Origin: Candidatus Ribeiella danica
GTDB taxonomy: Bacteria > Chloroflexota > Chloroflexia > Chloroflexales > Roseiflexaceae
Assembly (NCBI GenBank): GCA_016717335.1
Contig: JADKFS010000001.1
Location: 1,550,001 to 1,614,000 of the forward strand
Direction: 5' to 3'
Length of the DNA: 64,000 bases
Below, one piece after another: positions 26,397-35,036 of the stretch. Position numbers and translations under genes: made by a program. The notes under the pieces are model-generated. The model was not told where the DNA came from and did no database searches. It saw nothing but the letters and a program-made list of their open reading frames with translations. Numbering within the stretch: position 1 is the stretch's first letter; each line of letters starts with the position of its first letter.

Positions 26397-26598
26397 GCCC
26401 GCTAGAGCACCGCTGGAGAATCCGCGAGCCGCGCGAATATTCGCGAATAGATTGCCTAACATTATTGTAGGCTGTACGGTATTTTGTGCGCCGCGCTGTA
26501 CGACTACGCCGCTTCCCAAAGCGCCGACGCTGTGGTTTCATCATTCTATGTATCGAGCCCAAGGACAAACTGACTACTATCACTACGGAGGCAACCAT

Positions 26599-26811
26599 AT
26601 GGACACTGTCAACGCGCCCGTGGTCGGGCTGACGCTTACCGGGCTGGCTGGGGTGATCGGGCTGAGCATCGCGCGCCGGCATGCCGCTCGACGCAACCAC
26701 GAGACGAAGGCGCGCGCCGCACGGCTGCAGGCGCTGCTGCAGCACGGCCGAACGCTCGAGCAGGCCGAGGCTCAGCTCGCCCGCGAGGCGGCCAGGGCCG
26801 CCGGCGCCTAA
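26599..26811 (+). CDS. Small single-span membrane protein
   Basis: 70 residues: one N-terminal hydrophobic segment (VVGLTLTGLAGVIGLSIARR) followed by a basic, Ala/Arg/Glu-rich helix. The start at 26599 has a GGAGG site 8 bases upstream; the longer open frame to 26452 lacks such support. No family recognised. It may have its own promoter in the AT-richer stretch 26440-26480. Confidence 0.65.
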   Translation: MDTVNAPVVGLTLTGLAGVIGLSIARRHAARRNHETKARAARLQALLQHGRTLEQAEAQLAREAARAAGA

Positions 26812-26827
26812 GCCCTCGCGACACCGC

Positions 26828-27110
26828 AGGTCGCACCGTCACCCTCGTGAGCGGGCTGCGCGCCCCCTGTGCCCCCGCGGGCGGGGGTGGGCCGCCACCC
26901 CCGCCGCCCCCCGGCCGGGGCTCTCGCCCCTGGACCCCAACATGATGCCGTCTCGTTTGCGATGTCTGACTCGCATGCCCGGCTGAATCCACGCGCGGTG
27001 GGATATGCACCGGCTCTGCTCGGAAGGGTGTGAGGCATGGGCCACCAGCCGTGCACCTGAGACGGCATCATGTGCCGGAGGGGGGCCGGGGGCGCAGCGC
27101 CCCGGAGAAA
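26828..27110. repeat. GC-rich mosaic element, near-complete copy
   Basis: The order is a GGGCTGCGCGCCCCC hairpin, CCCGCGGGCGGGGGTGGGCC, CCGGCCGGGGCTCTCGCCCC, TGGACCCCAACATG, a variable core with GCATGCCCGGCTGAATCC, then TGCCGGAGGGGGGCCGGGGG and a GCGCAGCGCCCCGG hairpin. The copy at 61890-62220 has the same order. It lies between the small membrane protein and the hydrolase; no gene is supported here up to 27325. Confidence 0.85.
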
Positions 27111-27325
27111 AAGTGGTACACTGGTGACATCCCATTTTTACACCACATTTGGCTCGCGCGGCGAAGGCGACCCTGGCCGGGCTCGGCATCGGAGAGCGTG
27201 ATAGAGGCACGACTCCTGCAAAGGGCCGGGCAAAATCGACCCTGCAGCTCAGCGCTGTCGAGTGCTGGCATGCCTCTGGGCGCCCGCGCCTAGTCGCCTG
27301 GTCGGAGATGAGAAAGGCTGAAGCG

Positions 27326-28078
27326 ATGCCGTACTTCACACATCAGGGCGATCGGCTGTTCTATCGCGAACAGGGCGACGGTCCGCCGCTGCTCGTCCTG
27401 CCGGGCAACACGGCATCGTCGGCGTGCCACCTCGGCGAGCTAAGCCACTTCGGGCAGCGCTACCGCACGATCGGGCTGGACTTCCTCGGCACCGGCCAGT
27501 CCGCTCGCGTCGCGAGCTGGCCGCACAACTGGTGGGCCGCGGGGGCCTCGGCCGCCGTCACGCTGCTCGACCACCTTGGGATCGAGCGCTGCATCGTGAT
27601 GGGCACCAGCGGCGGCGCCGCCGCGGCGCTGCTGATGGCGCTGGACGCGCCGGGCCGGGTGCGCGCGGTGATCGCCGACAGCGAGGTCGCCCGGTTTCCC
27701 GCCGCGGCGCTGCAGGTGCTGCTGATGGATCGCAACCAGCGATCAGAGGGCCAGCGGGCCTTCTGGGAGCAGGCCCACGGCGACGACTGGGAGCAGGTTG
27801 TCGACGCAGATACGGCGATGCTGGCGAGCTACCTCCCCACCGGCATCGACTACTTCGACGGCCGGCTTGGGAAGATAAGCTGCCCGGTGCTGCTGACCGC
27901 CAGCCTGACCGACTCGCTGCTGCCCGCGGTGGCGCCGCAGCTCTGCCAGATGGCCCAGCAGATCGCGCAGAGCCAGCTGTTCCTCGTGAACGCGGGCAAC
28001 CACCCGCTAATGTGGACTCGGCCGGATGAGTTTCGCATGGCCGCGGACGCGTTTCTGGTCGCCTGCGGCGGGGCTTGA
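27326..28078 (+). CDS. Alpha/beta-fold hydrolase
   Basis: 250 residues with the nucleophile elbow MGTSGG (S95), an oxyanion region near LPGNTASSACH and a likely catalytic His in NAGNHPLMW. It opens with YFTHQGDRLFYREQGDGPPL, the usual first beta strands. Substrate unknown. GAAAGG precedes the ATG at 27326; another ATG 18 bases upstream is possible. It is convergent with the large M50 gene, with a short palindrome between them. Confidence 0.88.
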   Translation: MPYFTHQGDRLFYREQGDGPPLLVLPGNTASSACHLGELSHFGQRYRTIGLDFLGTGQSARVASWPHNWWAAGASAAVTLLDHLGIERCIVMGTSGGAAAALLMALDAPGRVRAVIADSEVARFPAAALQVLLMDRNQRSEGQRAFWEQAHGDDWEQVVDADTAMLASYLPTGIDYFDGRLGKISCPVLLTASLTDSLLPAVAPQLCQMAQQIAQSQLFLVNAGNHPLMWTRPDEFRMAADAFLVACGGA

Positions 28079-28085
28079 TCCTTCG

Positions 28086-28122
28086 TTCCCCCGCCCCTGC
28101 CAGGGGCGAGGGTAGGGGTGAG
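28086..28122. repeat. Half-size nested-palindrome copy (copy 2)
   Basis: CCCCCGCCCCTGCCAGGGGCGAGGG plus GGGGTGAGGG resembles one side of the larger palindromes. It lies between the stops of two convergent genes. Confidence 0.7.
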
Positions 28123-28140
28123 GGCCAGCGCCGCAATCGC

Positions 28141-31100
28141 TTATGCGGGGCTTGGGCCTGCTGCGCCGACCTCCTCGCGCAGCGCGAGCAGCCGGCCGGT
28201 GCCGACCTGCTCGAGCTCTTCGGCCACGCGCCCGTCGCCCAGGATGAACGCCTGCAGTGCCGCGTGCGGCAGCGCCAGCACGACCAGCGGCGTCAGCGCG
28301 ACGACGCTTGCGACCGGCGGCGCGCCGCGCAGCAGCTCCAGCTCGCCGAAGAACTCCTCCGGCCCGAGCTGGGCGATCGGCCGCACCGTGGCGGGCTGAT
28401 CGGGCTTCGGCTCGGCGCGCGCGAGCACGGCGGCGCGGCCCTCCCTGATGATGTAGAACACGCCCGAGGGCACGCCCTGCCGGACGATCACCGCGCGCGC
28501 GGGCAGCCGCTTCTGCTGCGCGATATGGGCCAGGCCGCGCAGTGTGTTGCGCGGCAGGTCGGCGAACAGCGGGATGCGCTCCAGCAGCCGCAGCGTGGCG
28601 CCCGCGTCGGCGCCACGCCCTGCAGCCGGCCCGGCCGCCCGCGCGGTGGCGCTGAACAGCTCCGCCGGGATGAACAGCAGGCTCGACGCGATCGCCGCCC
28701 GGTAGGTCGCGCCGGCCGGGCTTCCGGCCGCCAGCTCCGCCGCGCCGAACGAGTCGCCGCGGTGCAGCTCGGCCACGACCTGCCCGCCGCGGGTTACCAC
28801 CACCTCGCCGGCCTCGACCACCCAGACGCCCGGCGCGGGCAAGCCGGCGCGCCACAGCTCCGCGCCGGACGCGGCATCCTGCTCGACCATCACGTGCGCC
28901 AGCGCGGCCAGCTCGTCGTCGTCGCAGCCCAGGAACTGGTCGACCTGCCGGAGCAGCCGCAGGCGCATCTCGCGGATGCCGCCAAAGGCATCGGACAGCT
29001 CGCGCGCCCAGGGCGTGTCGGGGAAGCAGTAGCGGCTGGCGGTCTCGCGCTCGGGCCACGGCAGCGCGTCGTAGGCCGACTGGATGGCCCGCCGCGCGAA
29101 GGCGGCCCCGGCGATCTGCTCGATCGTGGCGACTGTGTAGCGCAGCACCTCGGCGTAGCGCGCGCCCTGCCGATCGAGCGGCAGCGCCAGCACGGCCGGC
29201 GCGATCCGCGCGTGGTCGCGGTCGAGCGTGACATCCCAGTTCGCCGTCGCGGCCAGCACGTCCATCCGGTCGTCTAGCGCGCCGGTGCGGCGCGCCCCGT
29301 AGACGGCGCGCAGCAGCCGGTAGCAGCCGGCGTAGCAGAACTGGAACGCGCGCGTCAGCCGCTGCTCCTCGCTCGTGCTCGGCGCGTGCGGCCAGGCGCT
29401 CTCGTCCGGCGCGATCTGGCGCAGCGTCGCCAGGTGGACCAGCCAGGCCGCCGCCCACAGCCCGGCCGCAAGCGCGTCGAGCGCCGGCACGGGGGCCTCC
29501 AGGCCGGCGACATACGCGGCGGTCTGCGCCAGCCCAGCCAGCCAGATCAGCAGCCACGACCAGAGCAGCCGCGAGTCGCGCAGGTCGAACAGCTGCGGCA
29601 GCAGCAGCGCGAGCGCGAGCGCGCCGAAGTAGGCCGGCGCGGCCGCGGCGACCTGGGCGGCCGGGTTGACGAACGGCGCCGCGAGCAGCGCCCCCGCCCC
29701 CACGACGAAGGCCAGCATCAGCAGCAGCGCGGTCGCGATCAGCTCGCGCGCGGCCGCGAGCCGCAGGTCGACGTCGAGCAGCGCGGCGAAGCCGCCCAGC
29801 AGCAGGAACACGAACGCCAGGCCGTCGGCGGCCAGCCCGACGAGCGCGCCGGCCGACCCGGAGCGCGCGACCGCGGCAAGCACGGAGAGGCCGGCCACGA
29901 TCGCCAGCGCGTCGAGCGTCGGCGCGACGGCGGCGCGGCGGTAGTCGGGCCGCAGCGCCAGCAGCGCGCCCAGCGCGACCGCCCACAGCGCCGGCACCAG
30001 GGCCGGCTCGGCCCAGCGGGAGAGCGGCCCGGCAGAGCCGGTCGTCGTCCAGGCGATCCCGAGCGCCGCAACGACCCCGAGCGCGGCCAGCAGCGCCGGC
30101 CGGCGGCCGTAGCCGCGCCGGATGAGCCAGGCCAGCCCGGCGCGGCCGAGCCCCAGCCCGGCCAGCAGCAGCCCGGCCAGCAGCGGCGCCACGACCAGCA
30201 GCAGCAGCGCGGCGGCCACGGCGCGCTGGAGCGGCCCGCCCGCGCCCCAGAGGTTCCGGATTGCGCCGAGCAGGTGCCGGTTCCAGAACTGCACCGCGAA
30301 GCCGATCGCCACCAGCGAGTACAGCAGCGTCAGGATGCCGTAGATCGTGAAGAGGCGCTCCTCGGATGAGAACTGACCAAGGACCAACGACCAAGGACCA
30401 ACATGCGTGGCTTGTTCTTTGGTCGTTGGTCTTTCGTCGTTGGTCATGCGTAGCGCGGCCTTCCGCCAGATTGGCCCGCTCACGAACGCGATCGCGCGGC
30501 GGCGCAGGTCGGGCAGGCGCAGCAGGTCGACCAGGATGAAGTAGCCGTCCAGCTCCAGCAGCGGGTTGGCGTTGAACAGCGTGGCGATGTAGCAGGTGAA
30601 GGCCAGCTTGTACAGCACGCCGGCGAGCGGCCCCGCGGCGACCGCGCCAGAGAGCACCAGCAGCGCCGCCAGACCGCCGACGAACAGGTCAGACATCGGG
30701 CCGGCCGCCGAGACGAGGATGCGCGCGCGCCGCGGCGAGCGCCAGATGTCGCTGGTGTCCACGAAGAAGGCCGGCAGCCCGAAGTAGAGCATCACCCCGC
30801 CCGAGCGCAGCGTCCGGCCGAAGTGCTTGACCGCCAGCGCGTGGGCGCTCTCGTGCAGCAGGATCGAGAGCAGCACGACCACCCAGAGCGTCGCCAGATC
30901 GAGCGGCACCGCGCCGCTCACCAGCGCCGGCGCCGGCCGGATGCCGACCAGCATCAGGGCGAACGCGAGCAGGCCGGCCAGCGACACCGCCCCCCAGATC
31001 GCGGCGAACGCAGGCGTGAACAGCAGCCGGCCGAAGACGCGGTCGATCGCGCCGTACAGCTGGTCGATCCGATCGAGCTGCCAGGTCTTGCCGGACAGCG

Positions 31101-31629
31101 CGCGCAGGACGCGGCGGCCCCAGCCCTCGGGCATGCGCGCGTCGAGCGCGGACGCAACGCCGCGGTAGACCCCGACCGGCCGATCGGTGAGAAAGCCCTC
31201 GTCGCGCAGCGCCGTGACCAGCTCGCCGATCGGCAGCAGCTGCCTGAACTTCAGGAAGGCCTGGGTTGCCAGCTGAGCCACCGTGCGCGTGCCGTCCATC
31301 TGGTGCCAGATCTCGCGCTGCGGCGCGGTCAGGCGCAGGTAGTTGCCGCGCGGGCTGCGGATGACCGTGAAGGTCTGGTCGCCGTCGGCGATCTGCTCCT
31401 CGGCCACGTCCGGCACGGCGCACGGGCAGTACTGCGCCGGGTCGATCCGCTGCGCCAGCGCGGACCACAGGCCGGTGGCGGCCGGCGCGCCGCCCAGACG
31501 CTGCTCGATACCGCGCCACAGCCCGCCGTCGCCGGGCGCGGGCGCCTCGGCGGCGCGCGCCAGCCCGGCCCACAGCCCGCCCGGCGCGTGGTGCGCGAAG
31601 GCGTCGCGGTGCTCTTGGATGCCTGCCAT
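28141..31629 (-). CDS. PqqD-like/M50 metalloprotease/cNMP-binding fusion protein
   Basis: 1162 residues. Residues about 75-155 resemble PqqD-type peptide-binding domains (GNYLRLTAPQREIWHQMDG). A membrane M50 (site-2-protease-like) core follows, with zinc motif HESAH at 259-263 and the second ligand motif NPLLELDG at 355-362. Many further membrane segments run to about residue 740. The C-terminus holds two cyclic-nucleotide-binding-like domains (about 900-990 and 1013-1135, the latter with GPEEFFGELELL). Cleavage or export of a peptide under second-messenger control is plausible, but the substrate is unknown. Residues 393-422 are a heptamer-encoded insertion. AGGTAGG precedes the ATG. Confidence 0.85.
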   Translation of the reverse strand: MAGIQEHRDAFAHHAPGGLWAGLARAAEAPAPGDGGLWRGIEQRLGGAPAATGLWSALAQRIDPAQYCPCAVPDVAEEQIADGDQTFTVIRSPRGNYLRLTAPQREIWHQMDGTRTVAQLATQAFLKFRQLLPIGELVTALRDEGFLTDRPVGVYRGVASALDARMPEGWGRRVLRALSGKTWQLDRIDQLYGAIDRVFGRLLFTPAFAAIWGAVSLAGLLAFALMLVGIRPAPALVSGAVPLDLATLWVVVLLSILLHESAHALAVKHFGRTLRSGGVMLYFGLPAFFVDTSDIWRSPRRARILVSAAGPMSDLFVGGLAALLVLSGAVAAGPLAGVLYKLAFTCYIATLFNANPLLELDGYFILVDLLRLPDLRRRAIAFVSGPIWRKAALRMTNDERPTTKEQATHVGPWSLVLGQFSSEERLFTIYGILTLLYSLVAIGFAVQFWNRHLLGAIRNLWGAGGPLQRAVAAALLLLVVAPLLAGLLLAGLGLGRAGLAWLIRRGYGRRPALLAALGVVAALGIAWTTTGSAGPLSRWAEPALVPALWAVALGALLALRPDYRRAAVAPTLDALAIVAGLSVLAAVARSGSAGALVGLAADGLAFVFLLLGGFAALLDVDLRLAAARELIATALLLMLAFVVGAGALLAAPFVNPAAQVAAAAPAYFGALALALLLPQLFDLRDSRLLWSWLLIWLAGLAQTAAYVAGLEAPVPALDALAAGLWAAAWLVHLATLRQIAPDESAWPHAPSTSEEQRLTRAFQFCYAGCYRLLRAVYGARRTGALDDRMDVLAATANWDVTLDRDHARIAPAVLALPLDRQGARYAEVLRYTVATIEQIAGAAFARRAIQSAYDALPWPERETASRYCFPDTPWARELSDAFGGIREMRLRLLRQVDQFLGCDDDELAALAHVMVEQDAASGAELWRAGLPAPGVWVVEAGEVVVTRGGQVVAELHRGDSFGAAELAAGSPAGATYRAAIASSLLFIPAELFSATARAAGPAAGRGADAGATLRLLERIPLFADLPRNTLRGLAHIAQQKRLPARAVIVRQGVPSGVFYIIREGRAAVLARAEPKPDQPATVRPIAQLGPEEFFGELELLRGAPPVASVVALTPLVVLALPHAALQAFILGDGRVAEELEQVGTGRLLALREEVGAAGPSPA
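30366..30452. repeat. In-frame heptamer insertion in the M50 gene
   Basis: GACCAAG/GACCAAC-type units and, after a spacer, GGTCGTT/GGTCTTT units of opposite orientation add about 29 residues (MTNDERPTTKEQ then VGPWSLVLGQF) between PIWRKAAL and EERLFTIYG. Confidence 0.85.
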
Positions 31630-31700
31630 AGAACCTACCTATATGTGCTCGAAACAACGCTGTGAAAGCTATGTATATGATAACGTATCGGGCGAAGCGT

Positions 31701-31728
31701 TTGGCACGCGGCGATATGATGATAGAAT
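31701..31728 (+). promoter_or_regulatory. Probable promoter of the DUF2723 gene
   Basis: TTGGCA at 31701-31706 and TAGAAT at 31723-31728 are separated by 16 bp. The predicted transcript would begin near the ATG of a 25-codon leader frame at 31736. Confidence 0.55.
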
Positions 31729-31735
31729 TGATGGC

Positions 31736-31813
31736 ATGAACGACCGACCGACGACGTGGGCGCTGGCGAAGCGGGCGACGCAGCACAACCTGACGCCCGC
31801 CCGGACAGACTGA
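31736..31813 (+). CDS. Possible 25-codon leader ORF coupled to the DUF2723 gene
   Basis: ATG at 31736 opens a frame (MNDRPTTWALAKR...) whose TGA overlaps an in-frame ATG of the DUF2723 gene as TGATG. No ribosome site is visible for either, and the larger gene also has an in-frame GTG at 31756. The layout could allow translational coupling, but chance cannot be excluded. Confidence 0.3.
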   Translation: MNDRPTTWALAKRATQHNLTPARTD

Positions 31814-33738
31814 TGGGCAGCAGAGATGCGCCGGCCGGCCGGGCGCGGCGCGCCGACGCGCTGATCGGGGCGGGGCTGGCGGTGGCCGCCTTCGCGCTCT
31901 ACCTGGCCACGCTGCTGCCCGGCCTCGGCAGCGGCGACACGGCCGAGTTCCAGCGGGTCCTGCCGACGCTCGGCGTGGCCCACCCGACCGGCTACCCGCT
32001 GTATACGATCCTGGGCTGGCTGTGGAGCCAGCTGCCGCTCGGCGGCGCGCCGGCCTGGCGCGTGAGCCTGCTCTCGGCCTTCGCGGCCGCGCTGGCGGTC
32101 GGCGTCGTGTATCTTGTCGCCCGCGCGCTGGGCCAGGCCCGCGTGGTGGCGGCCGCGGCCGCGCTCGCGCTGGCGGCCTCGCGCACCTTCTGGTCGCAGG
32201 CCACGATCGCCGAGGTCTACGCGCTGGCCGCGCTGCTCCAGGCGCTGCTGCTGCTGGCGCTGCTGCGCTGGCGCGGCGGCCGCTGGCCGCTGTGGGTCGC
32301 CGGCCTGCTGCTCGGGCTCGGGCTGGCGCACCACCGCACGATCGTGCTGATGATCCCCGGCGCACTGCTGTTCGTGGGGCTAGGGGCTAGGGGCTTGGGG
32401 GTGGGGGCTTGGGGCAAGGAACCATCTTCAAGCCTCAAGCCCCAAGCCGGATACGCCATTCTAGCGACGCTGGCCGGCTGCCTGCTGTACCTGTACCTGC
32501 CGCTGCGCGCGCCGCCCTGGCTCGACTCGTGGCAGACGTTTCTGCAGCATATCTCCGGCTCGGAGGCGCTCTCGGTCTGGCTGACGATCGACGCGCCGGG
32601 GCGGGTGGCGCTGGAGCACCTGCGCGAGCTGGCGCAGCGCCTGATCTGGCCGCAGCTCTCTCCGGTCGGCGCGCTGCTGGCGCTGGTCGGCGCGCTGCGG
32701 CTCTGGCGGCGCGACCGCGCATCGGCGGCGCTGCTGGTATCCGGCTACCTGCTGACGCTGCTGTTCTGCGTGCTCTTCTACGTCCAGGACGTCGAGGTCT
32801 TCATGATCTCGGCCCACCTGATCGCGGCGCTGCTGATCGGCGCGGGGGCCATGGCCGCGCTCGAACGTTTGAACGTCGACACGTTGTCACGTTCGCGCAT
32901 TCAATGGATCAGCCGTGCGGCAGGGCAGCCAAACGTTCAAACGTTCAAACGTGCTAACGTGCTAACGATCGCGCTCGTGGCGCTGCCGGCCTTCCTGCTG
33001 GCGAGCAACCTGCCGGCCATCCGCGCCGCCAACACGCCGGCAGGCGAGCTAGCCGCCCGCGCGCTGCTGGCCCAGCCGCTGCCCGAGGGCGCGCTGCTGC
33101 TGATCGACTGGGAGTCGGTCGAGCCGCTGCGCTACCTCCAGCAGATCGAGGGCCGGCGCCCCGACGTCGAGGTCCGCCCGCTGAACGCCGACGTCGTGCG
33201 CCAGGATGTCGACGCGGCGCTGGCCGCCGGCCGCGCGACCTACCTGCTGCGCGCCCAGCCCAGCCTGGGCCTGGCCCAGTCGCCCGAGGGGCGGCTCTGG
33301 CGCGTGTCCGACCGGCCGCTGGATCTGCGCGCCGCCAGCCCGGCCGACCAGCGCTGGCAGGACGGCATCGCGCTCACCGGCTACACGCTGGGGCGCGGCC
33401 CCTACCAGCCGGGCCAGATCGTGCCGGTCACGCTCGGCTGGCGGGCGCTGGCGGCGCCGCGCGCGAGCTACACCCTGTTCGTCCACATCGTCGGCGCCGA
33501 CGGCAAGGTCTGGGGCCAGCAGGACCGCCCGCCGGCCCAGGCCGCGACCGACCGGTGGCGCGCCGGGGATCGTGTGGTGGATCTCTACGGGCCGACGCTG
33601 CCGATCGACACGCCGCCCGGCCGCTACGACGTCGTGATCGGCTGGTACTCCTACCCGTCGCTGGAGCGGCTGCCGCTCGCCTCGAGCGCGGCCGACAGCC
33701 TCACGCTGGGCGAGATCGAGGTCGAGGCGCTGCGGTAA
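31756..33738 (+). CDS. DUF2723 family membrane protein (O-mannosyltransferase-like fold)
   Basis: 660 residues from GTG, or 641 from the ATG at 31813. The family hallmark LGSGDTAEFQRVLPTLGVAHPTG sits after the first membrane span, in the loop that carries the catalytic acidic residue of GT-C enzymes. About nine to eleven membrane segments are followed by a soluble C-terminal domain (from about residue 430). DUF2723 proteins are predicted GT-C glycosyltransferases; the acceptor is unknown. Two repeat-encoded stretches interrupt it at residues about 206-232 and 369-406. The 3' end overlaps the convergent hydrolase gene by 38 bp. Confidence 0.85.
   Translation: MGAGEAGDAAQPDARPDRLMGSRDAPAGRARRADALIGAGLAVAAFALYLATLLPGLGSGDTAEFQRVLPTLGVAHPTGYPLYTILGWLWSQLPLGGAPAWRVSLLSAFAAALAVGVVYLVARALGQARVVAAAAALALAASRTFWSQATIAEVYALAALLQALLLLALLRWRGGRWPLWVAGLLLGLGLAHHRTIVLMIPGALLFVGLGARGLGVGAWGKEPSSSLKPQAGYAILATLAGCLLYLYLPLRAPPWLDSWQTFLQHISGSEALSVWLTIDAPGRVALEHLRELAQRLIWPQLSPVGALLALVGALRLWRRDRASAALLVSGYLLTLLFCVLFYVQDVEVFMISAHLIAALLIGAGAMAALERLNVDTLSRSRIQWISRAAGQPNVQTFKRANVLTIALVALPAFLLASNLPAIRAANTPAGELAARALLAQPLPEGALLLIDWESVEPLRYLQQIEGRRPDVEVRPLNADVVRQDVDAALAAGRATYLLRAQPSLGLAQSPEGRLWRVSDRPLDLRAASPADQRWQDGIALTGYTLGRGPYQPGQIVPVTLGWRALAAPRASYTLFVHIVGADGKVWGQQDRPPAQAATDRWRAGDRVVDLYGPTLPIDTPPGRYDVVIGWYSYPSLERLPLASSAADSLTLGEIEVEALR
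32374..32450. repeat. In-frame heptamer insertion 1 in the DUF2723 gene
   Basis: GGGGCTA and GGGGCTT units, then the complementary AGCCCCA units, encode GLGARGLGVGAWGKEPSSSL and KPQAG between two membrane segments. Confidence 0.85.
32860..32972. repeat. In-frame octamer insertion 2 in the DUF2723 gene
   Basis: GAACGTTT-type 8-bp units and CACGTT variants are followed by AAACGTTC and GCTAACGT units of opposite orientation, encoding LERLNVDTLSRSRIQW and QPNVQTFKRANVLT. Confidence 0.82.
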
Positions 33739-34819
33739 GTGTCGCCGGGCGGACAGTGCGCGCTGAGCCTTTCTCTTGCTCGCTCAGCCAGTCGGCAATA
33801 ACCTGGCCGATCGCGTCGGCTTGCTTGAGCAGCACAAAGTGATCGCCGTCCACGCCATAGTATGAGCCGAGCGGGCCGGCGCGCCGGCTGTACTGCTGCG
33901 CCAGCGCGGCTGGCATGCGCTCATCCTGGAGCCCCTGAATGATCAGGGCGGGCAGGTTGGCGCTGGCGGCTTCGGGATCGGAGCCGGAGATGAGGATGAT
34001 CCCGCGTACCTGTGGGCCAAGCCCGGGGGCTAGCCGGCTGACTCCAACGCCACCATTCGAGATTCCCGCCAGGTAGATCCGGTCGATCCCGGCGCGCTCG
34101 AGGTATGCGATTGTCTCGTGGAGCGTGCGCTCGCCCTGCGGCGTCCACCAGTCGCCGCGCCAGCTGGCCGAGGGGCATGCCGTAAGCCCGCCGATCCGCT
34201 GCGCGGCCCGCGCGACCAGCCAGCACTGCATGGTGAAATTGCCGCCGAAGCCGTGCAGGAAGACCACGCCGAACCGGGGGGCCGTGCCGGCGTCTGGTGT
34301 AAAGATCAGCGTGTCAAAGGCCTCGGCCTGCTGCCGGCCAAGCGTCGTGCTGAGGAAGGGCGAGAGCGGCGTGGCGCCATCATTCCGCATCGTGTGATAT
34401 GCCTGGGCCAGCGCGGGCACGAGCTGCTGATCTTCCAGCGGGGAAATGATCCCAGCCATGCTGCCCACGCGCTCGCCGAACAAAACGATGTCTTGCTCGT
34501 CGAATAGGCGATTGAGCCAGCGGATGCCGCCCGAAGAGGGGAGCACGGTGAGCGTCGCGCTCGCGCTAGAAGCGGGCCGCGCGATCCGGAGACCCGCCAG
34601 CAGCAGCAGCAGCAGCAGGCTCGTGCGGGCCAGGCCGCGATAGCGCGCGCGGCGCAGCTGCGCGGTGATCATTCCGATCACCGCGCAGCTGCTGATGCCG
34701 AGATAGAGTCCGCCGATCAGCGTGATGGGCGTCGTGAAGGCCAGGCCGAGCAGCAGGCCGAGCGGGAGGGCCGCGATGGCCCCGGCCAGGACGACGAGAT
34801 AGCGGATTGCGATGCGCAT
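33701..34819 (-). CDS. Membrane-anchored alpha/beta hydrolase
   Basis: 372 residues. Three N-terminal hydrophobic segments (about 5-30, 33-52, 66-80) precede a hydrolase domain with FLHGFGGNF, the nucleophile elbow GISNGG (S254) and late residues DGDHFVLL that would supply the catalytic His. It resembles PhoPQ-type or dienelactone-like hydrolases exposed outside the membrane. The last 38 bases overlap the end of the convergent DUF2723 gene. The ATG at 34819 begins a strong membrane span. Substrate unknown. Confidence 0.8.
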   Translation of the reverse strand: MRIAIRYLVVLAGAIAALPLGLLLGLAFTTPITLIGGLYLGISSCAVIGMITAQLRRARYRGLARTSLLLLLLLAGLRIARPASSASATLTVLPSSGGIRWLNRLFDEQDIVLFGERVGSMAGIISPLEDQQLVPALAQAYHTMRNDGATPLSPFLSTTLGRQQAEAFDTLIFTPDAGTAPRFGVVFLHGFGGNFTMQCWLVARAAQRIGGLTACPSASWRGDWWTPQGERTLHETIAYLERAGIDRIYLAGISNGGVGVSRLAPGLGPQVRGIILISGSDPEAASANLPALIIQGLQDERMPAALAQQYSRRAGPLGSYYGVDGDHFVLLKQADAIGQVIADWLSEQEKGSARTVRPATLTAAPRPRSRPA

Positions 34820-34922
34820 GTCGGTCTCGACTTGTGAGATGTACGACTGTCTTCTCCAGCATCTGCTATTATCGCCGAATCTGGCCGCGCCGTCGCAAGA
34901 GGCAGGCGATCTATCGTGGAAA

Positions 34923-34973
34923 GGGGCGGGGTTTCAGAGGAGAGCCTTCGACTCTCCTCTGAAACCCCGCCCC
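34923..34973. terminator. 22-bp perfect hairpin downstream of the DUF6069 gene
   Basis: Arms GGGGCGGGGTTTCAGAGG... (34923-34944) and its complement (34952-34973) are joined by a 7-base loop. It lies 64 bp past the stop of the minus-strand DUF6069 gene. There is no T-run, so it is either a factor-assisted terminator or a 3'-end-protecting hairpin. Confidence 0.6.
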
Positions 34974-35036
34974 CACGCTTCGGCGCGGATCGGCTGCTCT
35001 CCTATAGCTGTGAGCAAAACCGCTACGATAGTGTGG

